In this document: positions 23,854 through 38,800 of the stretch, one piece after another | Numbering within the stretch: position 1 is the first letter of the stretch | Layout of the letters: each line of letters opens with the position of its first letter | From: Omphiscola glabra | Taxonomy: Eukaryota > Mollusca > Gastropoda > Lymnaeidae | DNA: 64,000 nt | Reading direction: 5' to 3' | Assembly (NCBI GenBank): GCA_964017045.1 | Contig: OZ024801.1 | Span: 30,662,049 to 30,726,048 of the forward strand | The notes under the pieces: model-generated | What the model saw: only the letters and a program-made list of their open reading frames with translations | The model's database searches: none | What the model was told of the DNA's origin: nothing | Program-made: the position numbers and the translations under genes

Positions 23854-26800
23854 ATGTCTGAAATGAAAAGAGTGGAGATAACGACTGTTCCGCAATCTCA
23901 AAAGCAAAAAAAAGTACTAAAGAAAAAAGAGACGTATAGATTTGACCTGACACTCGGAGAATCCAATGCAACAACATGTCCAGAATTCTCGTTTGCGGAC
24001 TTGATAAAAAATCTCAGGGTAAGTGAATACATGTTTCCTTTGTCAGCTTATAATTATTTTATATCTTTATTTTTTAAATGTATTCTAAAATGCATTGTGT
24101 AAACACAATTTTCATTATAATTTTAGTGGGAAACCCTACACCCCCATTATGAGCGATATCACTGGAATGATACATTCTGATCCCGCGACACACGCCTTTT
24201 TCTGTCTATACTATACTCTGCCCTGCTTGAAAAATATCAGTACAGCAGACAGCTACCACAACCACAGCTTTAACCGTGGCATACAAAATGGCCAGGCCAC
24301 CATCACGCCATTTTGAACTTGTCCTTCAGTATACACATACAATGAAAACAAAAAATACCAAACTATTAATCGCTTCTTCAAGCAAACCCAGCTTTTCCCT
24401 CAGCGCTCATGTTAAACATTACCCGTAACTCATCTAAATTTGAGGTGGTTTATACATGCTTGTATAAATATCATTCACTTCATAAATTTTATGTATCCTC
24501 ATCCTCTTCTCATCCGTACTCCATTTCTCCACCTTTTATCCATTTTGCCAAGTCTTCATATATATATTTGGTAGCATTCACATGTGTCACACACCAACTT
24601 AATCCATCAAGCCTTGACTCCACCAAAGTTTTTGACAGCAAGAAATCACCAGCGCAAACAGTCTGTGTGATTGGGTGTTGTAAACTGGACCACGTGAATA
24701 GTGCTAAAACTTATAGACATATTTATTATATAACACCCCAACTAGCGCAACACTTTCGTTTGGTGTGGGTTCGAATCTCAGTTTTACTCCACCCCACCTT
24801 CCCCCTTTTTGTGTGTTCTTTTCACTTTTCTTTCTTTACTTGACGTCATAGTAACCTCGATGGGCACATTATTGTAACACACTAATTATCTGAGGTGTGT
24901 AGTAAGGGGTTGCTCAGTTGTGTTGGTTAGCACATAAAAAGCACATTACAAGTCATTCAGTTTGGTATTGGTTCGAATCTTAATAATGAGGCTGTCTTCC
25001 TTCTATTGATATTATTTTCTTTAGAGTTGTCATAGCAACAATGCGGAACGCATTTGGGTAACATGTTTTTAAGTGTGTAGTTTAGTTTGGGAATAGTTCG
25101 TGTTTAGTAAGATGATTTAGTATAGTAAGTAATGGCACGTCACAGCATTTTTTAAAAAGAGATATATACAAAATGTAGCCTATATATATAATATATAAAT
25201 TAACCACTGGTGAACGCTCTAATTTTTTAATCTGCTAAATTATGTATTTTGGTGGTTTCGCCGTATACATTTTATTTGGGACTATGATGAGTTATTGATT
25301 TATTCAACATGCTCACGGTTGATTGTAATTATTGCTTTGGGGGGGGGGGGGGCGTGTGAGTGTGCTTTCTGGGGGGGGGGGGTATTTATAAATAGGTCAC
25401 GCGCCAACATTCAGCTCTGCACTCAGAATGGCGTAGCAGACGGCCGTTACGGGCCCAGGTAGCGGGTGCACCAACGAGCGAGGGGTTTGCGGTTCGAGTC
25501 CCGCACGCACGTCATTTGAGGCGCCGGTGACCTCGCCGAGCATCGATTAAGTGGTGATTGATTTTATCAGCTGCGGGTCAGCTGCTAGAGAGGTGGGTTT
25601 TTTTTCTCCCAGCGCCATTTTCGTTTTGTCGGCAGAGCCTTTGCTTTTACCGGCTCGCCATGTTTTCTCTCCTTCAGTCTCGCGTCAAGCGACGGCTGTT
25701 TTTGCGTCAGATTGCCCCGCGGCAGCGCGCGATGTTAACCAGTGAATGCGTGGGGTAATTTTGGGCTTAAAAGAAACCAAGTGAAATGTTAAACATTGTA
25801 TATTTGCTAGTTTTTGGCACAAGCATGTTGAAACATTTTTTGTAATCAAGAATCGTCTTCAACTCAAGTCCATGAAAATTCTACGACTACGACATTATAC
25901 TTTATTTTTATTAAATATACATTTTGATCACATCCCATCATATGCTTAAATGTATTTGTTGATATATTTAAACATAAATAGGTCAAGAAAGAAAATACTT
26001 TAAAGAATAAAGATGTAGGCTAATTATAATAATTATATGAGTTGTGAGCCACTGCTCTGGCTCTACGTTAGAGTTAGATAATAAAACGAAGTGGCAATTG
26101 GTACACAGGTAACAGATTTGAAAGGTTGGGATTAAATTAATTGGGCTGTATCGTATGTTTGGTATAGCGTACTACGCTGTGTAAGTGAAAGTGTAGTAGT
26201 AGTGGCAGTGGTCGGGGGCCCGCGGCTCCGAAGCAGCATGCTGTTCTATTGTAGGGGCAATTCTTCTTCTTACAATTTTCTTCTTTTTTTTTTTTACAAT
26301 TTTTAAAAACTTCTCTAACTATACTTTATTGACATTTTAGTAATCTGCCTCGATCTTGATCCCCCAAATTATTTTTCTTAGGATTTATTATTATTTTTTT
26401 AAAGGCTCTTCTTTCTAAAATGCTTACACACCCCTAGTTTAGTCAGTTCAGTAGGACAGTAACACAAAGCAGTAAGGGGGCGTCCAAAATAAAGCAGTAA
26501 GGGGGCGTCCATTAAGTATGTCAACAAAATGGGAGGGGGGAGTTTGGAAATGTTTGACAGTTATTGACAAGGGGGAGTCGGGTTAGATTAATTGACGTCA
26601 ACAATTATGTTTTCTCTATTAAAATTTTAATCTTAAAAATTTACTGGTTATTCCTTTTTGAAAAATGTTTAATGAGTGTAAATATTCATATAATTTGTAG
26701 GCTTTTAATAATATAAGCTTTATTTAAAGTGTGTCTGTCTGTGCACTGCAGATGGCTGGTCAAAATGTTAGCACACTTTGTTAGTGCAAGAGAAGTCAAA

Positions 26801-29800
26801 AAATGGCCTCTTCACCTGTAGATTCTGTTTGTCGCAAATGACTAGGGCAGTATGTTTGCAATCATGTTTGCAGGTATTGGACAAGGTTCAAGTGTCACAT
26901 GCAGTCAAGATTAATAATATTGACCGAGTAGGAATACAATATTTTGAGAATTAGTGGAAAGTAAAATGAGGAACAATAATAACATCGTGCAGTTGAAAAG
27001 GAAGCTACTAATGACTTGCTTTAGGTCTGAGATTGGGGAAAAGGAAATAAAATCTGGCCGTTAATCTGATTCATGCCGCACATTTTACAAAAGGATACAC
27101 TGATTTTTAAGAGGTATTCAGGGGCATAATACAGTTTCATTTTTTTAATACACAAAGAAGTGAAAAAAAAAAAACTATCATCAGTTGATATTTGAGGCCT
27201 AGGTAAAGGCTTTTCCAAGTAAGCCAAAGCAGGATACCGTAGTCAAAAAGAAGCCAATAAATTTTGGAATGATTTAAAGAAAGAGGATAATTTGTTGACA
27301 AAAGTAGATGTCTTATTAGCTAAATATGCTGCAATAAGCACAGACAAATAAAGGGAAACTGCTCTTCTTCTTGGCAGGTCATGATTTGAAAAATTAAACT
27401 GCTTCTAGTCAATTGGCTACAAGTGTAACAGTTGAAGAAGAAGGTATAAAATGTCAAACACTTAATGAGAAAGACCAGAAATATGTTGACTTATTGGAAC
27501 CTGATCCATCCAGTACATGTAGTAGTAGTGAAGTAGAATCTGTTTACAAAACAAAAGCCCAAGACGAGCTGCATGGTCAAATAAATATCTTCAAGGCGGA
27601 CTTGATATGCTTGTATAAGTATAAGCGAAAGGGCAGCGGTGTTATAACTTTATACTAGGAAAAGGAACTTAGAGAAAAGAAACTAAAAGTTGATGAGCTA
27701 TAAAAGAAACTGAAAAGAAAAGAAATACGAGCAAGAAAAGCAGCAATTGTTCAGGAAAAAAAGAAATGCATTTTAACTAAAATGTGTGCAGAGAATCCTG
27801 ACATAATCGATAAAGATCCGACAGAAAGCTGGCCGACAAATGATTGCTCATGAGACAAGGCAGAGTGATATTTATCACATCGTCAAAACTCTTTATGAAT
27901 TGACAGAACACCTGAAGAACAAAAGTTTTCAAATAAGAAGTGCTATTTATAGGTCCATCATACAGCCATCAAGTCAGGCAAGCATTCCTCATCATCAGCT
28001 TATGCTCATGGGCTAAACTATGAAAAGCTGCTTCATTTGAAAGAATTCGACATTATCTCAAAGGATGAAAGCAATAAGATAGTCAAACCTGTCTCTGGAT
28101 GGTGGACCGGATGAAAATCAGAGTTATCAAAAAGTCATTGATGTGGCAATTCATCCTTTTCTGAAGCAAAACCTTGATGCAATGCTCGTTGCAACCAATT
28201 TGCCTGGTAGGAGTGCATTTAATCGAGTAGAACAACAGACGACTCCACTGAGTAGAGAATTGTCAGGCCTAATTTGACATTAGCATTTTTGTCTAATGAA
28301 GAATCGGAAAAATTAAATTTCCAATATGCTGGCAAAACATTGTCAGAGTTGTGGATGCAAGTAACAATTGACAATTTTCTAACAGTGGCTAAATATGTGG
28401 CGCCTGAATTATTTGAACTTGTAGCGGAAGATTTACTAATTAAAGATCAAGATTGGTTTACTAATCATGTAAGAACAAGTCAATACATTTTACAAATTGT
28501 GAAATGTTGTGATGAGAACTATTGCCAGCCGATTTGAAATTGTGTCCAATAGATTCATTTCCCCACCAATTCCAGTCTTTCAAACTAAGGCCTTAAGGCC
28601 CCAGATGCTTCAGGGAGTGACTTGCACAAAGTTCCATCTTTTTCTTCAATCAGTCTCTCAAATTTGATTATATGTTACCTCTATTCACAAAAGCATCCAA
28701 AATTCTTCCAATTTATCTTTACTGTCTCTCAAAAACCATGTTTTTATTTATAGTTTGAAAATAGAAACTGCTGTACCCAGCAGAGAGAGAGAGACATTAG
28801 TAATAAAGAAAAACGGCTATGGATTTTATGTTTTAGACTTAAGAGTATTAACCCGGGGGTTGCTTCCATTTTCACATGTCTAAGGTGCTAAACAAATCAG
28901 GATGTTTTGGAAGAAAAATTACATATTATATAAAACTAATAATTTAAAATCAGCAAATAAAGAAGTTTTTTTTTTTAAAGATCCTAAAATTTCTTTTACT
29001 GCAGCCCACCAATGGTCATGGAAATGCCATTGGAAACTTTGATGATGAGGATAATAGTGATGTGGCAGCTATTGCTCAGAGATTTGAGGCCAAATATGTA
29101 AGTTTGATAAGAAGGGTTTCCTTAAGATATTAGTATTATGGCACTATAACAAACAAACCAAAAAAATTAAGTTTATAGCAGAAAATGGATCAAAGTTAGA
29201 ATTTTAAGTTCAACTCATTTTTATTTTAATCCAATAAAACAATACCTCTTACATTTACATAAAAGAAAAGTGTGTTCTTTCAGGAAAACAAAATTTCTGC
29301 TTGCAAATTTACAACGGCACAAAGACAATCTTCTGTACAATGATTTAAGTGTAAAAAATAAAATTAAGTAAACGCAAAATATTAAGATAAAAATTGCCAA
29401 AAACAAGTATCTTATTCTAACTAATTATCTTAAATTTTGTATTGGGACAATTTTTTTTTTTTAAAGCTTGCTACTCCCTCTCTTCTCTTTGTCAGGGTCC
29501 AAAATCTAATCCAGCAGGAAAAAAGAAATGGACTCAAGATATGGATGATTATTATGACCTTGGAGATGGTTATGATGAAGATGACCCATTTATTGATAAC
29601 ACAGAGGCTGTAAGCTGTTAATTATGTTTTACTAATTAGTTTTCTTTTTAGATGGGTGTGACCAACTGTAAACCTATTTTGAACCAGTTTTGTATAAGTA
29701 CACCATTTCTAATGCATAAAAGTAAATTATTTGTATAGTTCATCCAAAATAAAATGCAAGACCTTTAAAGAAGTAGTGTAACAAGATATGTTTAGGCTTT

Positions 29801-32800
29801 AATTAAAAGAAAAGACTGGACAATTAAAAGGACGTCTTGACTAAATGCCTTCTTCAGCAGACAAAACAAAACAAGAAGCAACAAATAATTAGATTTCAAG
29901 AACGATCTCAATGTAGCTCTTTGTTTAAAACCAAAAGCACTCTATTTTAGAAACGGAGATTCACTAAGACATAGTTTAATTCATTTCAGAATATTTTATG
30001 CTAAATATTTACCATTGGTTGTCAACCTCTAAAATAACAAAATGACACTCAAAACTGCTAGAGAAGAAAGAGTCTACAATGGTTATTTAGGTGCTATCAC
30101 TATAGTTTCATATCTTTAAATTCTTAAAAATCTTAAGTATAAATCATTTCAGTACAATTTAAAAAAAAACTAGTTATAATATATTGTACGAAATAATAAA
30201 TCTTCTTAATCAGTGTTTCTGTTTTTTTTATTTGTTCAAAGTATGACGAAGTTGTTCCATCCACCCTGACTACACAACATGGAGGTTTCTACATAAATCA
30301 GGGAAAGCTAGATTTTAAGTCCCTGACTTATGACTCCTCTGACGAGTTCACTAGTCCAAAGAGTGTGAAGAAAAAGAAAAAGGTATGAATTTATGACAAT
30401 GGGAATCCACAAAATGGGCTAACCTTGTAATATACAAATTAATTATTTACATTTTTTTCAATATTAAACATGAGGTATTAGGTTTTTTATAGCTTAAAAT
30501 GTAAAAGGCATCTAATTTAAATATGCACTGAAAATATGTTGTTGTTTTCTTCTTGTTTTTTTATTTTTATTTTTTAAAGCTTTCATCAAATCACGAGGGA
30601 AACTGTTGAGATATTTAATATTTACATCTGTAAATAAAAAAAAATTTGTTTTTAAAAATATTTTAAAATGCCTCTCCTAAAGAAATTTTGTATTACTTTT
30701 TGGTAGAGGGTGCTTGATTCTGACAGTGACAAAGAGGAAGAAGAAACTGGTGAGGCTTTGTCCAAGAAGTTTAAAGCAATGAAGGTATTAAATTTTAAAA
30801 ATAATATTGTTATAACTATAACTTCTCAAAAATACCTGCTTAATTTATTATTTATAGTTTGTTGACAAATGCAATAAATTCCATTTACTAACTAATTTTT
30901 GTAAATTAAAATATTTAAATAGATATTTTTCTTGAAGGGAATTGTATTTAAAAAAAACCAGTAACTATTTTAAATATAAAGAGATAAGAGGCAAAAAATA
31001 TTAAATTTGCTTTTTAAAAAATTTTTTATCAATGTCTTGCAGCGGAAAAAGTTGATGGAGAGTAAAGAAGGTGAAAAAAAGAAAAGGAAGGCAACCATTG
31101 GCACAGATGGTGAAGTGATTGTCAAGAAGAAGAAGAAAAAGAACCTCGAAAGATTGTAAGGCACAAGCATGTCATTTTTGTGTGTTAATTCTGGTACTTG
31201 CTTATGATTTCTTCACAATTAACAGTGCCTCTGTGATTGTTGTCAGTGTCACTAGTTTTCATAAAGGTTTACTGAAGCTGAAAGAATTGTTTGACACTAT
31301 TTGTTAGTAAGATTTTAACAAAGTTTATAGCAGAGTGATTGCTTGTTCTGGTGCACCTAACAAATGACTAAGTAAATACAGCAGAACGGAAAAAAGAGGT
31401 TCTTAAAAAATATAATTTAAAAGGTCACTTTCTCGCACACTTTATTGGCAGTGAAAATCACAAACAGGGTTGTTTGGACTTACATTTTTATGCAGCTAAA
31501 GGTTATATTACTCACAAGTTAGACTACCATTTAGCTGCGGCTAGGCTGATGGTGAGAGAAATAGCAAAGAAACAAACATGTGAAACAACACAGAGCGCGT
31601 TGGTCCGTGCTTTTGAGCACTGTTCGTTGGGCCGCAGCGAAAGAGTTAATGTATATTACATACTTGTATCAATCTTTCAACATTTAATATAAATTTTTTT
31701 GTTTAATCCTGAAGGAAAAGAATGACAGGAAGCTCATCCCCACAGAGGAAAGAAATGGGTCAAGCACAACCAGCTTCTCCTCCAGCTCCACCAGTAATTC
31801 AGACTCCGACAATTACAATCACACCAACCACACCAGCCACCGCTAAAACCACTGCCACAGTAAACCTAATCAATGGCACGACAAACATGGAACCAGAGGT
31901 TTTACTCAAAGATTTTCAGTTGTGCATGGAGGTAAGGGTGATATTTTACTCATAAGCTACTATTATCTTAGAATAAAAAATGTTGTTATTGCAGGATTTA
32001 TAATTATTTGTGTGAAATTTGAGAGGCAGGCTTTTCACTTTCTTTATTTGATTCAAAGTACAAATAAAAAAAGTAAACGAAAAAAAAATTTTGGTGTGGT
32101 ATCCAGTGTTTTTCTATTCTGAGACCTGTAACAATTCAAAACAATGTGAATTTTTACGCAGATTTCTTAGTATTTGGATTACATGTAAGTTTAATCCAAC
32201 ATTTTACAGGAAACATTTAGTGCAATCCTTCAGGAAACAATGAAGGATGACTCCTCAAGTAAATCTAATGATGAGGGCAAGGGAGAGCAGCAGTCAGGGG
32301 ACAAAAATACGCAACTGCCACCACAGCTACCTACTGATCTTGCAGAAGCTATTGATATCATTAAAAAGGTCAGTTACTGTACATTTGCTTAAAATTAATA
32401 ATGACAAAAGAAAATACTTTGCACATTGCCTTTATATATATGCATATCTATATAAACATAGAAAAATAAAGAATTATTGTAGCATATACATAGAAAAAAT
32501 AAACTACTGTAGCATATGATTTTTCTTTTAGTGTATTAATCATCTTTTTATAAACATTTTTTTTTCATTATTAGGAGGCAAGAGAAAGCAAAGAAGGGAA
32601 ATCAAAGTTTTTCTCACCTGATATAAATAAACTTTTATTAGAGTAAGTTTTTCTACTATTGTATTAGTTTTAACAGCTGATGATGTGTCATCAGATGCTG
32701 CTTTCAAAATGAGGTTAACTGACATATAAGGGTGATTCATTCACAATGCCCAGGGATAGGTAGAGAAGTATAGGGTGCCGGGTCAGATGCCACCTTAATT

Positions 32801-35800
32801 ATTTTATTAAATGGATAGGCTCATTAACTCCTCAAAACTTTCATGTTATTTTTCATCTGTATTTTCAAAAAGCCTTGCACCTGAGAACAAACTGGTTGTT
32901 TCTTGAATTTTGTTGGTCTACCACTTTGCCATTTATGTAATTTAAAAGGTTATTTAACAGAGGACCGGAATATCTTTATTAAAAAGATTAATGCAAATAT
33001 TTATACCTAATAAAAGAAATTGTTTGTGACGAAACATTTTAAAATTATTCATTTGAGCACATGGGGTCCATGGGGTGAGGCTATACTGGTCTGATGTTTC
33101 CTAAACTGTATAAACAGATGTTCATGTCCAAGTAGCTTATCCCAGTCACTGAGTCAAGGGCAATTTTTTTCAGTAACATAGTCAAGGTAGCTTGTTTCAA
33201 TCTCAGAGACAAGGTACATTTTCTCAGTAACAGAGTCAAGGTAGCTTATCTTAGTCACAGAGCTGATTGATCAAGTTAGAAAAACCTGTGCTGTGCAGAC
33301 TCTCAAGTAAAGTTTATTCTGGGTAGTCTTCCATCCTTATCTGGGTCATCAGCTGGCACTATGTGATGGCTCCTTCTGGCTCAGTGCACTGGGGAGTCCC
33401 CCCACATCTTGTAGATACTTGATTCTATTCATCACACAAAAAAAAAAAAAGGGAGCCGAGGTTTCATCATTTTGTGCATTTTTAATTTGCATATCATCAG
33501 TCTGGCCTCATTTGCTTCTCCACCAACTCCACAGTATTGAGTTGGGTTCTCGCAGCCTTGCCTGGGGCAGTAGAACTGCCATATACAAGCACCTCAGTGA
33601 GCACCTTCCCTGTGGAGCACACACACTCCAGCGTAGGGCCAAGAAACTGAGGGAGGTGCAGCAAGAAGATCAGCTCAAGGTGCCCACCCAGAAGCTCAAG
33701 GATGGTGGGTCTCAGTGTTTGTTTTCTTCATTTTTTTTTTTTTCATTTCATTACTTGGTTTTTTTAAATTAATTATTATTATGTTCTTAAAAAAGGATAA
33801 AATTTAAGAATTATATATATACACTCACGCTTATACCCATTTATTTTATAGTGATTGTGAACTGCATTCCAGAATTAATTTTTACCTATGAAATCTTTGT
33901 GTTGATGTCATTTTGAGATTATTTGATTTAGAACAAGTAATCACTTAAAAGACAAAATATCCAATAAAGAATGTGGGTGGGAGGGGTTAATTTTGTACTG
34001 GTGTATAACAGACCTAGTCCAAAAAATGTGTAACTAAATTTTATCATAAAGAGATGCTCTCTTTCATTACTTGTCTACATTTATCATAATACAGTCAGTA
34101 TGCATTTTAATTAGAATTTATGTTTTTTTAATGAGTATTTTTATTCACTGCACAGCAATAATGAGGGAAATGCCAGCCTTAGAAGAGCAGCATGAACTGG
34201 ATGTTGCCAGGGCCAAGTAAGTTGTTAACCCTCTACGGGTAAAACTGGCACTCTACCCTTAATAATTTCCGGGATAGTCAGTTTTGTATAATTGCTTTTA
34301 AAATTAATGAGAGCCAATACTTGGATTTTGCCATCTGAGGATTATTTTTTCTCGCTGTCTTACGTGTTGTGCTTTGTGTTTCAAAACAAAATTATGGAGT
34401 GTGCGCCCCAACACAACATTTTGATTTAATTTCATTTTTTCTGATATATTTCTGTTCATATCTTTTACTGTATCAGGTCAGAGGCTGAACTGAATGATGG
34501 TAAGCCAGAGACCACCAAAGAAGAGGCCTCAACTGAGAGTGATGAAGAGGAAAAATCTGAAAACAAAAAGAAGACCCGTGGACCAAGGAGAAAATTCCTG
34601 TGGACCAAAGAAACAAAGTTAGTATTACAGGCTAAGATCTTATTTTCTCTAAAATCGTTCATTTAAAAAAAAAAAAAAAAAAAAAAAAAGCAGTACTCTT
34701 CAGTGTATAAGAAACAATCTATTATTACATTACTAAAAACACAGAACACCTTGATGGATTTCCAGTGCTGTGTTTTCTTCTATCCTTAAAAAAATAAATT
34801 TGAAATTATTGAAAAATAACTTAGGTTGTAATAATAAATATGGATTTAATTTAATTTTTCTCTTATGAAGAAACTTGAAAAAGTTTGATATATTTAAATA
34901 TTTATTTTTACCATATGAATGTTTTAATTAATGTTTTTTCTTAGTTTGGCCACTTTAAATCATTTTTGTAATTACATCTGCAGAGATTTACTTCTGGAAA
35001 TTGTGTCAAGAAAGATGAAACTGTTCAACACCTGCAAGACTAGAAATCAATCAGCAGAAGACTACCTGAAAGCATATCTTGACTCAGATATTAAACCTAT
35101 CTGGCCACAAGGCTGGATGCAGACCAGGTAGAAAAATCTTAATTTGTTTAAAACAACAAACACAGACCTGCCAACCCTTCCGATTTTGTCGGAATTCTAC
35201 GGATGTTTTACCCCTTATTCCGACCTTCCGACAAACCCGTAAAAATTCCGATTTTCCGAACTTTATAATTTTTCACCCGTCATAAAAATCCGAAAGCGAA
35301 ATTTTTTTTTTAAAAATCTGATACGACAGGAAGTGGTGAATTCCTTTATTTTTACGTAGTGTCAACATGTCCGGCGACCGTACGAATAAGTTCTCGAGAT
35401 ATTCGCCCGGCTATTACTATTATATATTTAATGAAGTCACATGAGCGCCGTAACAAAGTAGAGCGATATATATATTGTCCGTCAGCCTTGTCACTTGACC
35501 GCTAAATAGTCGATCAGTCCGGTCGCCGGACGTGTAGACACTGCCTTGTTTTTATCGAAGCGAGCCGCGATCTCCAAATCATTTTTCAATTGTCAATTGA
35601 TCCGATCGCGATTCATCCTTTTACTAGGCTAAAAATAATTCAGTTTTGTTGCGACTTTGATTGTTTGTTAAAGTTTTCTTTATTAAATTTAAATGGATAA
35701 ATCTATTGAAAGTGGTGTGTACAATGATATTAATAAACATACCGTTATTTTAACACACAAAAAAACAACGAACAACATAAAGTTATACAACTGCAGCTAA

Positions 35801-38800
35801 AAGTGCAGTGAATCTACGACATCAAAGTCTAATTTCTTTGCTAAGGAATCGGACGTTTTATTGACCTCCTCTCTTATTGAAGGAAATATTTCTCCAGCCA
35901 ACTCCGATCGTTTTAAATTTCATCCCAGAGTCAAAAAAAGTTTCCACATTCACAGATTGTTAGAAGTGTGAAGAAAAATTACAATGAAACAAGGGCAAGC
36001 ATGAAAGTTTCCCAAAGAGCTGTTGGACGAATGCAAAAAGGCCACTAGGGATAGGCAAGAAAACTGAACTCTTAGCAGCCTGTGTACATATGTAAATAAA
36101 ATGGATATTCTGTCCTGTACTGTATAAATCTGTATATTTTTCTCATTTTCTTTGGTCTCTTCAAAGACAATGGAGGTAACTTTATATTTCTTTATTTACT
36201 AAAAAAAAGTCTTGTGCATTAGTTTACAGATCTTAAACCAAAGCCCCCCCCCCCCGTTCGCCCATCCTGGGGGCAGCGGCCCCACTTTCCCCCCGCATGC
36301 ACCACCCCTACAGATATTTTTTTTTCTTGGCAGGTTGGCAGGTCTGCAAACATTACAAGATATCCTTAAAAAATTACTGGGTTTTTTTTGCCATTGGTTG
36401 TGGTTTAACTCTCAGCATATTTTGTTAAAATTTTATAAAATGTTTCTCTTCAGAATGCTGTTTAAAGAAAGCAGAGCAGCTCATGAAGAACTGACAAGGG
36501 GAACTCAGCAGTGAGTAGATGACAACTAGCATGTGTGCATTTTACTATGCAGGATTTTTATATTTTTTTGCTCATTGTATTTCAATCTGCATTATTTAAG
36601 TCTAGCCCAACAAATAAAACATAAAAATACTGAGATAAAATGTATTTTTTATAAATTACCTACACACTTAAATATTTTGAAATACGATTAGGTATTGCTT
36701 CTTAAGAATTGTTATTCACTCTGCAAACTTTTCAATTTTCATGGAGCTCTTAAATTGTTTTTTGAGTTTTATTTTGTATCATTTATATATAATAAAACTC
36801 AGTTTCAAAAAACAGTTTTATATTGTACTTAGAACCATTTTATTTAAAGATTTTAAACACTTTTAGACTTATTAAAACAAATTTATTTCTCCATAGATCC
36901 AAACAGAAAAAGTCAACAGCGCCAGCAAGGTCATCATCCCCTTCTCCAGATGTGGGGCATTCATTACAGGAACTCAACACCCATGTCTCTAAGACGGAAC
37001 ATGTCATTGAGATAACTGACGACAGGACAGACACCGTGGTGGTGAACTTGCCCAACTCTGATGTCAAGCCACTGTCAAACTTCACAACACTCACCCCAAC
37101 GTCAAAACTGTCAGACGCCTCAAATTCAGATTTTGGACGTGCCCACAACAAGCCTCCTGGCAAGCAGACAGGCCAGCCCTGGGTTGCTCTGACGCCTCCA
37201 AGTTCTGTCAGTCTTCCTCCAAAGTATAATGAATCCACAAACAATGCATCAGCAAAACGGATTACACCAGTTCAAATTTCAGAGAGCTCTCCATCGGCTG
37301 CGACCCCTATGTCACCATCAGTTCAAAGGTCAACTTCAGCCAAACCATTTCCTCAAGGTGGCTCCAGCCCTATTGCAAGTTCTGCAGTTGGTGATACAAG
37401 TCCAGTATGTTGCATAGTTAATCTATCATTTTAATTTCAGTCTCGCACATAAAGATTTTCAAATTTAGATTACTTACATTAAGGCAGTTTTTTTAAGAGG
37501 CATGTTACAAAGGATGTGCAGTCTTTGTTTATTAAGTTAATATTCTAAAGGGATAATTATCCATGCAAAAAGTTTCCTCAGGCATTTTGCTTACCAAGTG
37601 CAGGATGTATCATATAAACTCCATCTAATCTTAAGTACAGGATGTATCATGTTTAATAAATCTGATCTAAGTATACCATGTATCATATAATCCATCTCAT
37701 CTACTAGGTCTATTACAATGATAAAAATTATTGGCTTAGATGCTGCTCGTCACGCAAACAGCCAAAAAAATTTTTTTACATTTGATGTGAAATTTTCCAT
37801 GGTTAGCTTAGTAGTTTCTAAAATAGGGTCCTTTGACACTGGCTAATCACTGCATTTTTGTATAACTTCTAACCACACCTGACTACACACTGGTCCTAAT
37901 TAAATACGTCAGCAGATGTGATTTAAGGCTATCTGTTAACTGAATTGTACAAGGTGTTACTTTCCAAGGTGTAGCTATGAATACCCAGAGGGCAGTTAAA
38001 TAATGGGGATTGATGTTCATTTACAGCAGCCTTTCCCAAACTTTTTTTTACCCACGGCCCGTTATTTTACTACTTATACTTGATAATGGCCTTTAGTCAA
38101 CATAATTACAGATTCAAATGTCAAAACATATATTAAATTAAGAACCGTTTATTCCTACCAAAACAAACTAGATAAATTAAGCTAAGACATGGTAAATAAT
38201 TTCTTACACTAAAAATTCTAGGCTATGAGAAGAATATACATTATTTTTAGGTCTTCTTGTATTTCCAATCAGTCTCTGTAGTATTTACTTAAGAAACTCT
38301 GTGATAAAAAGCCAGCTTCACACAGGTCAGGGCAAAACTATTTATTTATCAGCAGTAGTGTGAGGATAACCGGTTTCAGCAATTAATCATATTCAAAAAA
38401 TCAGTTTCAGTTACGAGGTTTTTAAATTGGACGCATTGACTCTGAAATCTTTTTTGGTTCCTTGAATTCACTTTTTTCTTCTTTTTTTTTTTTATTTATG
38501 AAGAAATGTTTGACTTAGTACTTTTTTCTGAAGGTTTTATGACCCCTTACTATTGTCAAATTAAAAGCTCTCAATAAACACAAAATAAATAATGTTTTCT
38601 CTAAAATCTTATATATATAAAGATAAGATAATATATTTTTACTGATCCAAATTAAAGGAAATTTGTTTTTTACATTCATCATACATATCTTTTTCAGTCC
38701 TGAAAATTCTTATTGAGTTTTCCGTTGTTCCTTAAAATTAGTCTTTAGCAAGACATTTGGTGTGTAATTGTGCGGTAAGAATAACTTTTGAGTTCTTGAG

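Larger units (their letters stand above)
24019..29004 (+). other. Ubinuclein intron 1 (5 kb) with SINE/LTR-like and TE-derived sequence
   Basis: It runs from donor gtaagt to acceptor ttttactgcag. It holds three B-box-like pol III motifs (24.77-25.50 kb), a GC-rich block near 25.4-25.75 kb, a MITE-end-like sequence near 26.5 kb and a decayed TE reading frame (27.24-28.6 kb). Confidence 0.8.

Noticed and set aside
24409..24843. 144-residue plus-strand ORF in ubinuclein intron 1
   Set aside because: No domain, overlaps SINE-like repeats, low-complexity Ser/His/Phe composition; treated as chance.
25430..25520. Functional tRNA gene
   Set aside because: A T-arm and B box are visible but I cannot fold an acceptor, D and anticodon arm; more likely SINE or LTR debris.
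33501..33534. Earlier acceptor (atatcatcag) for ubinuclein exon 10
   Set aside because: It would read into a TGA in the required phase; the acceptor at 33534 (ctccacag) keeps frame and matches the family.
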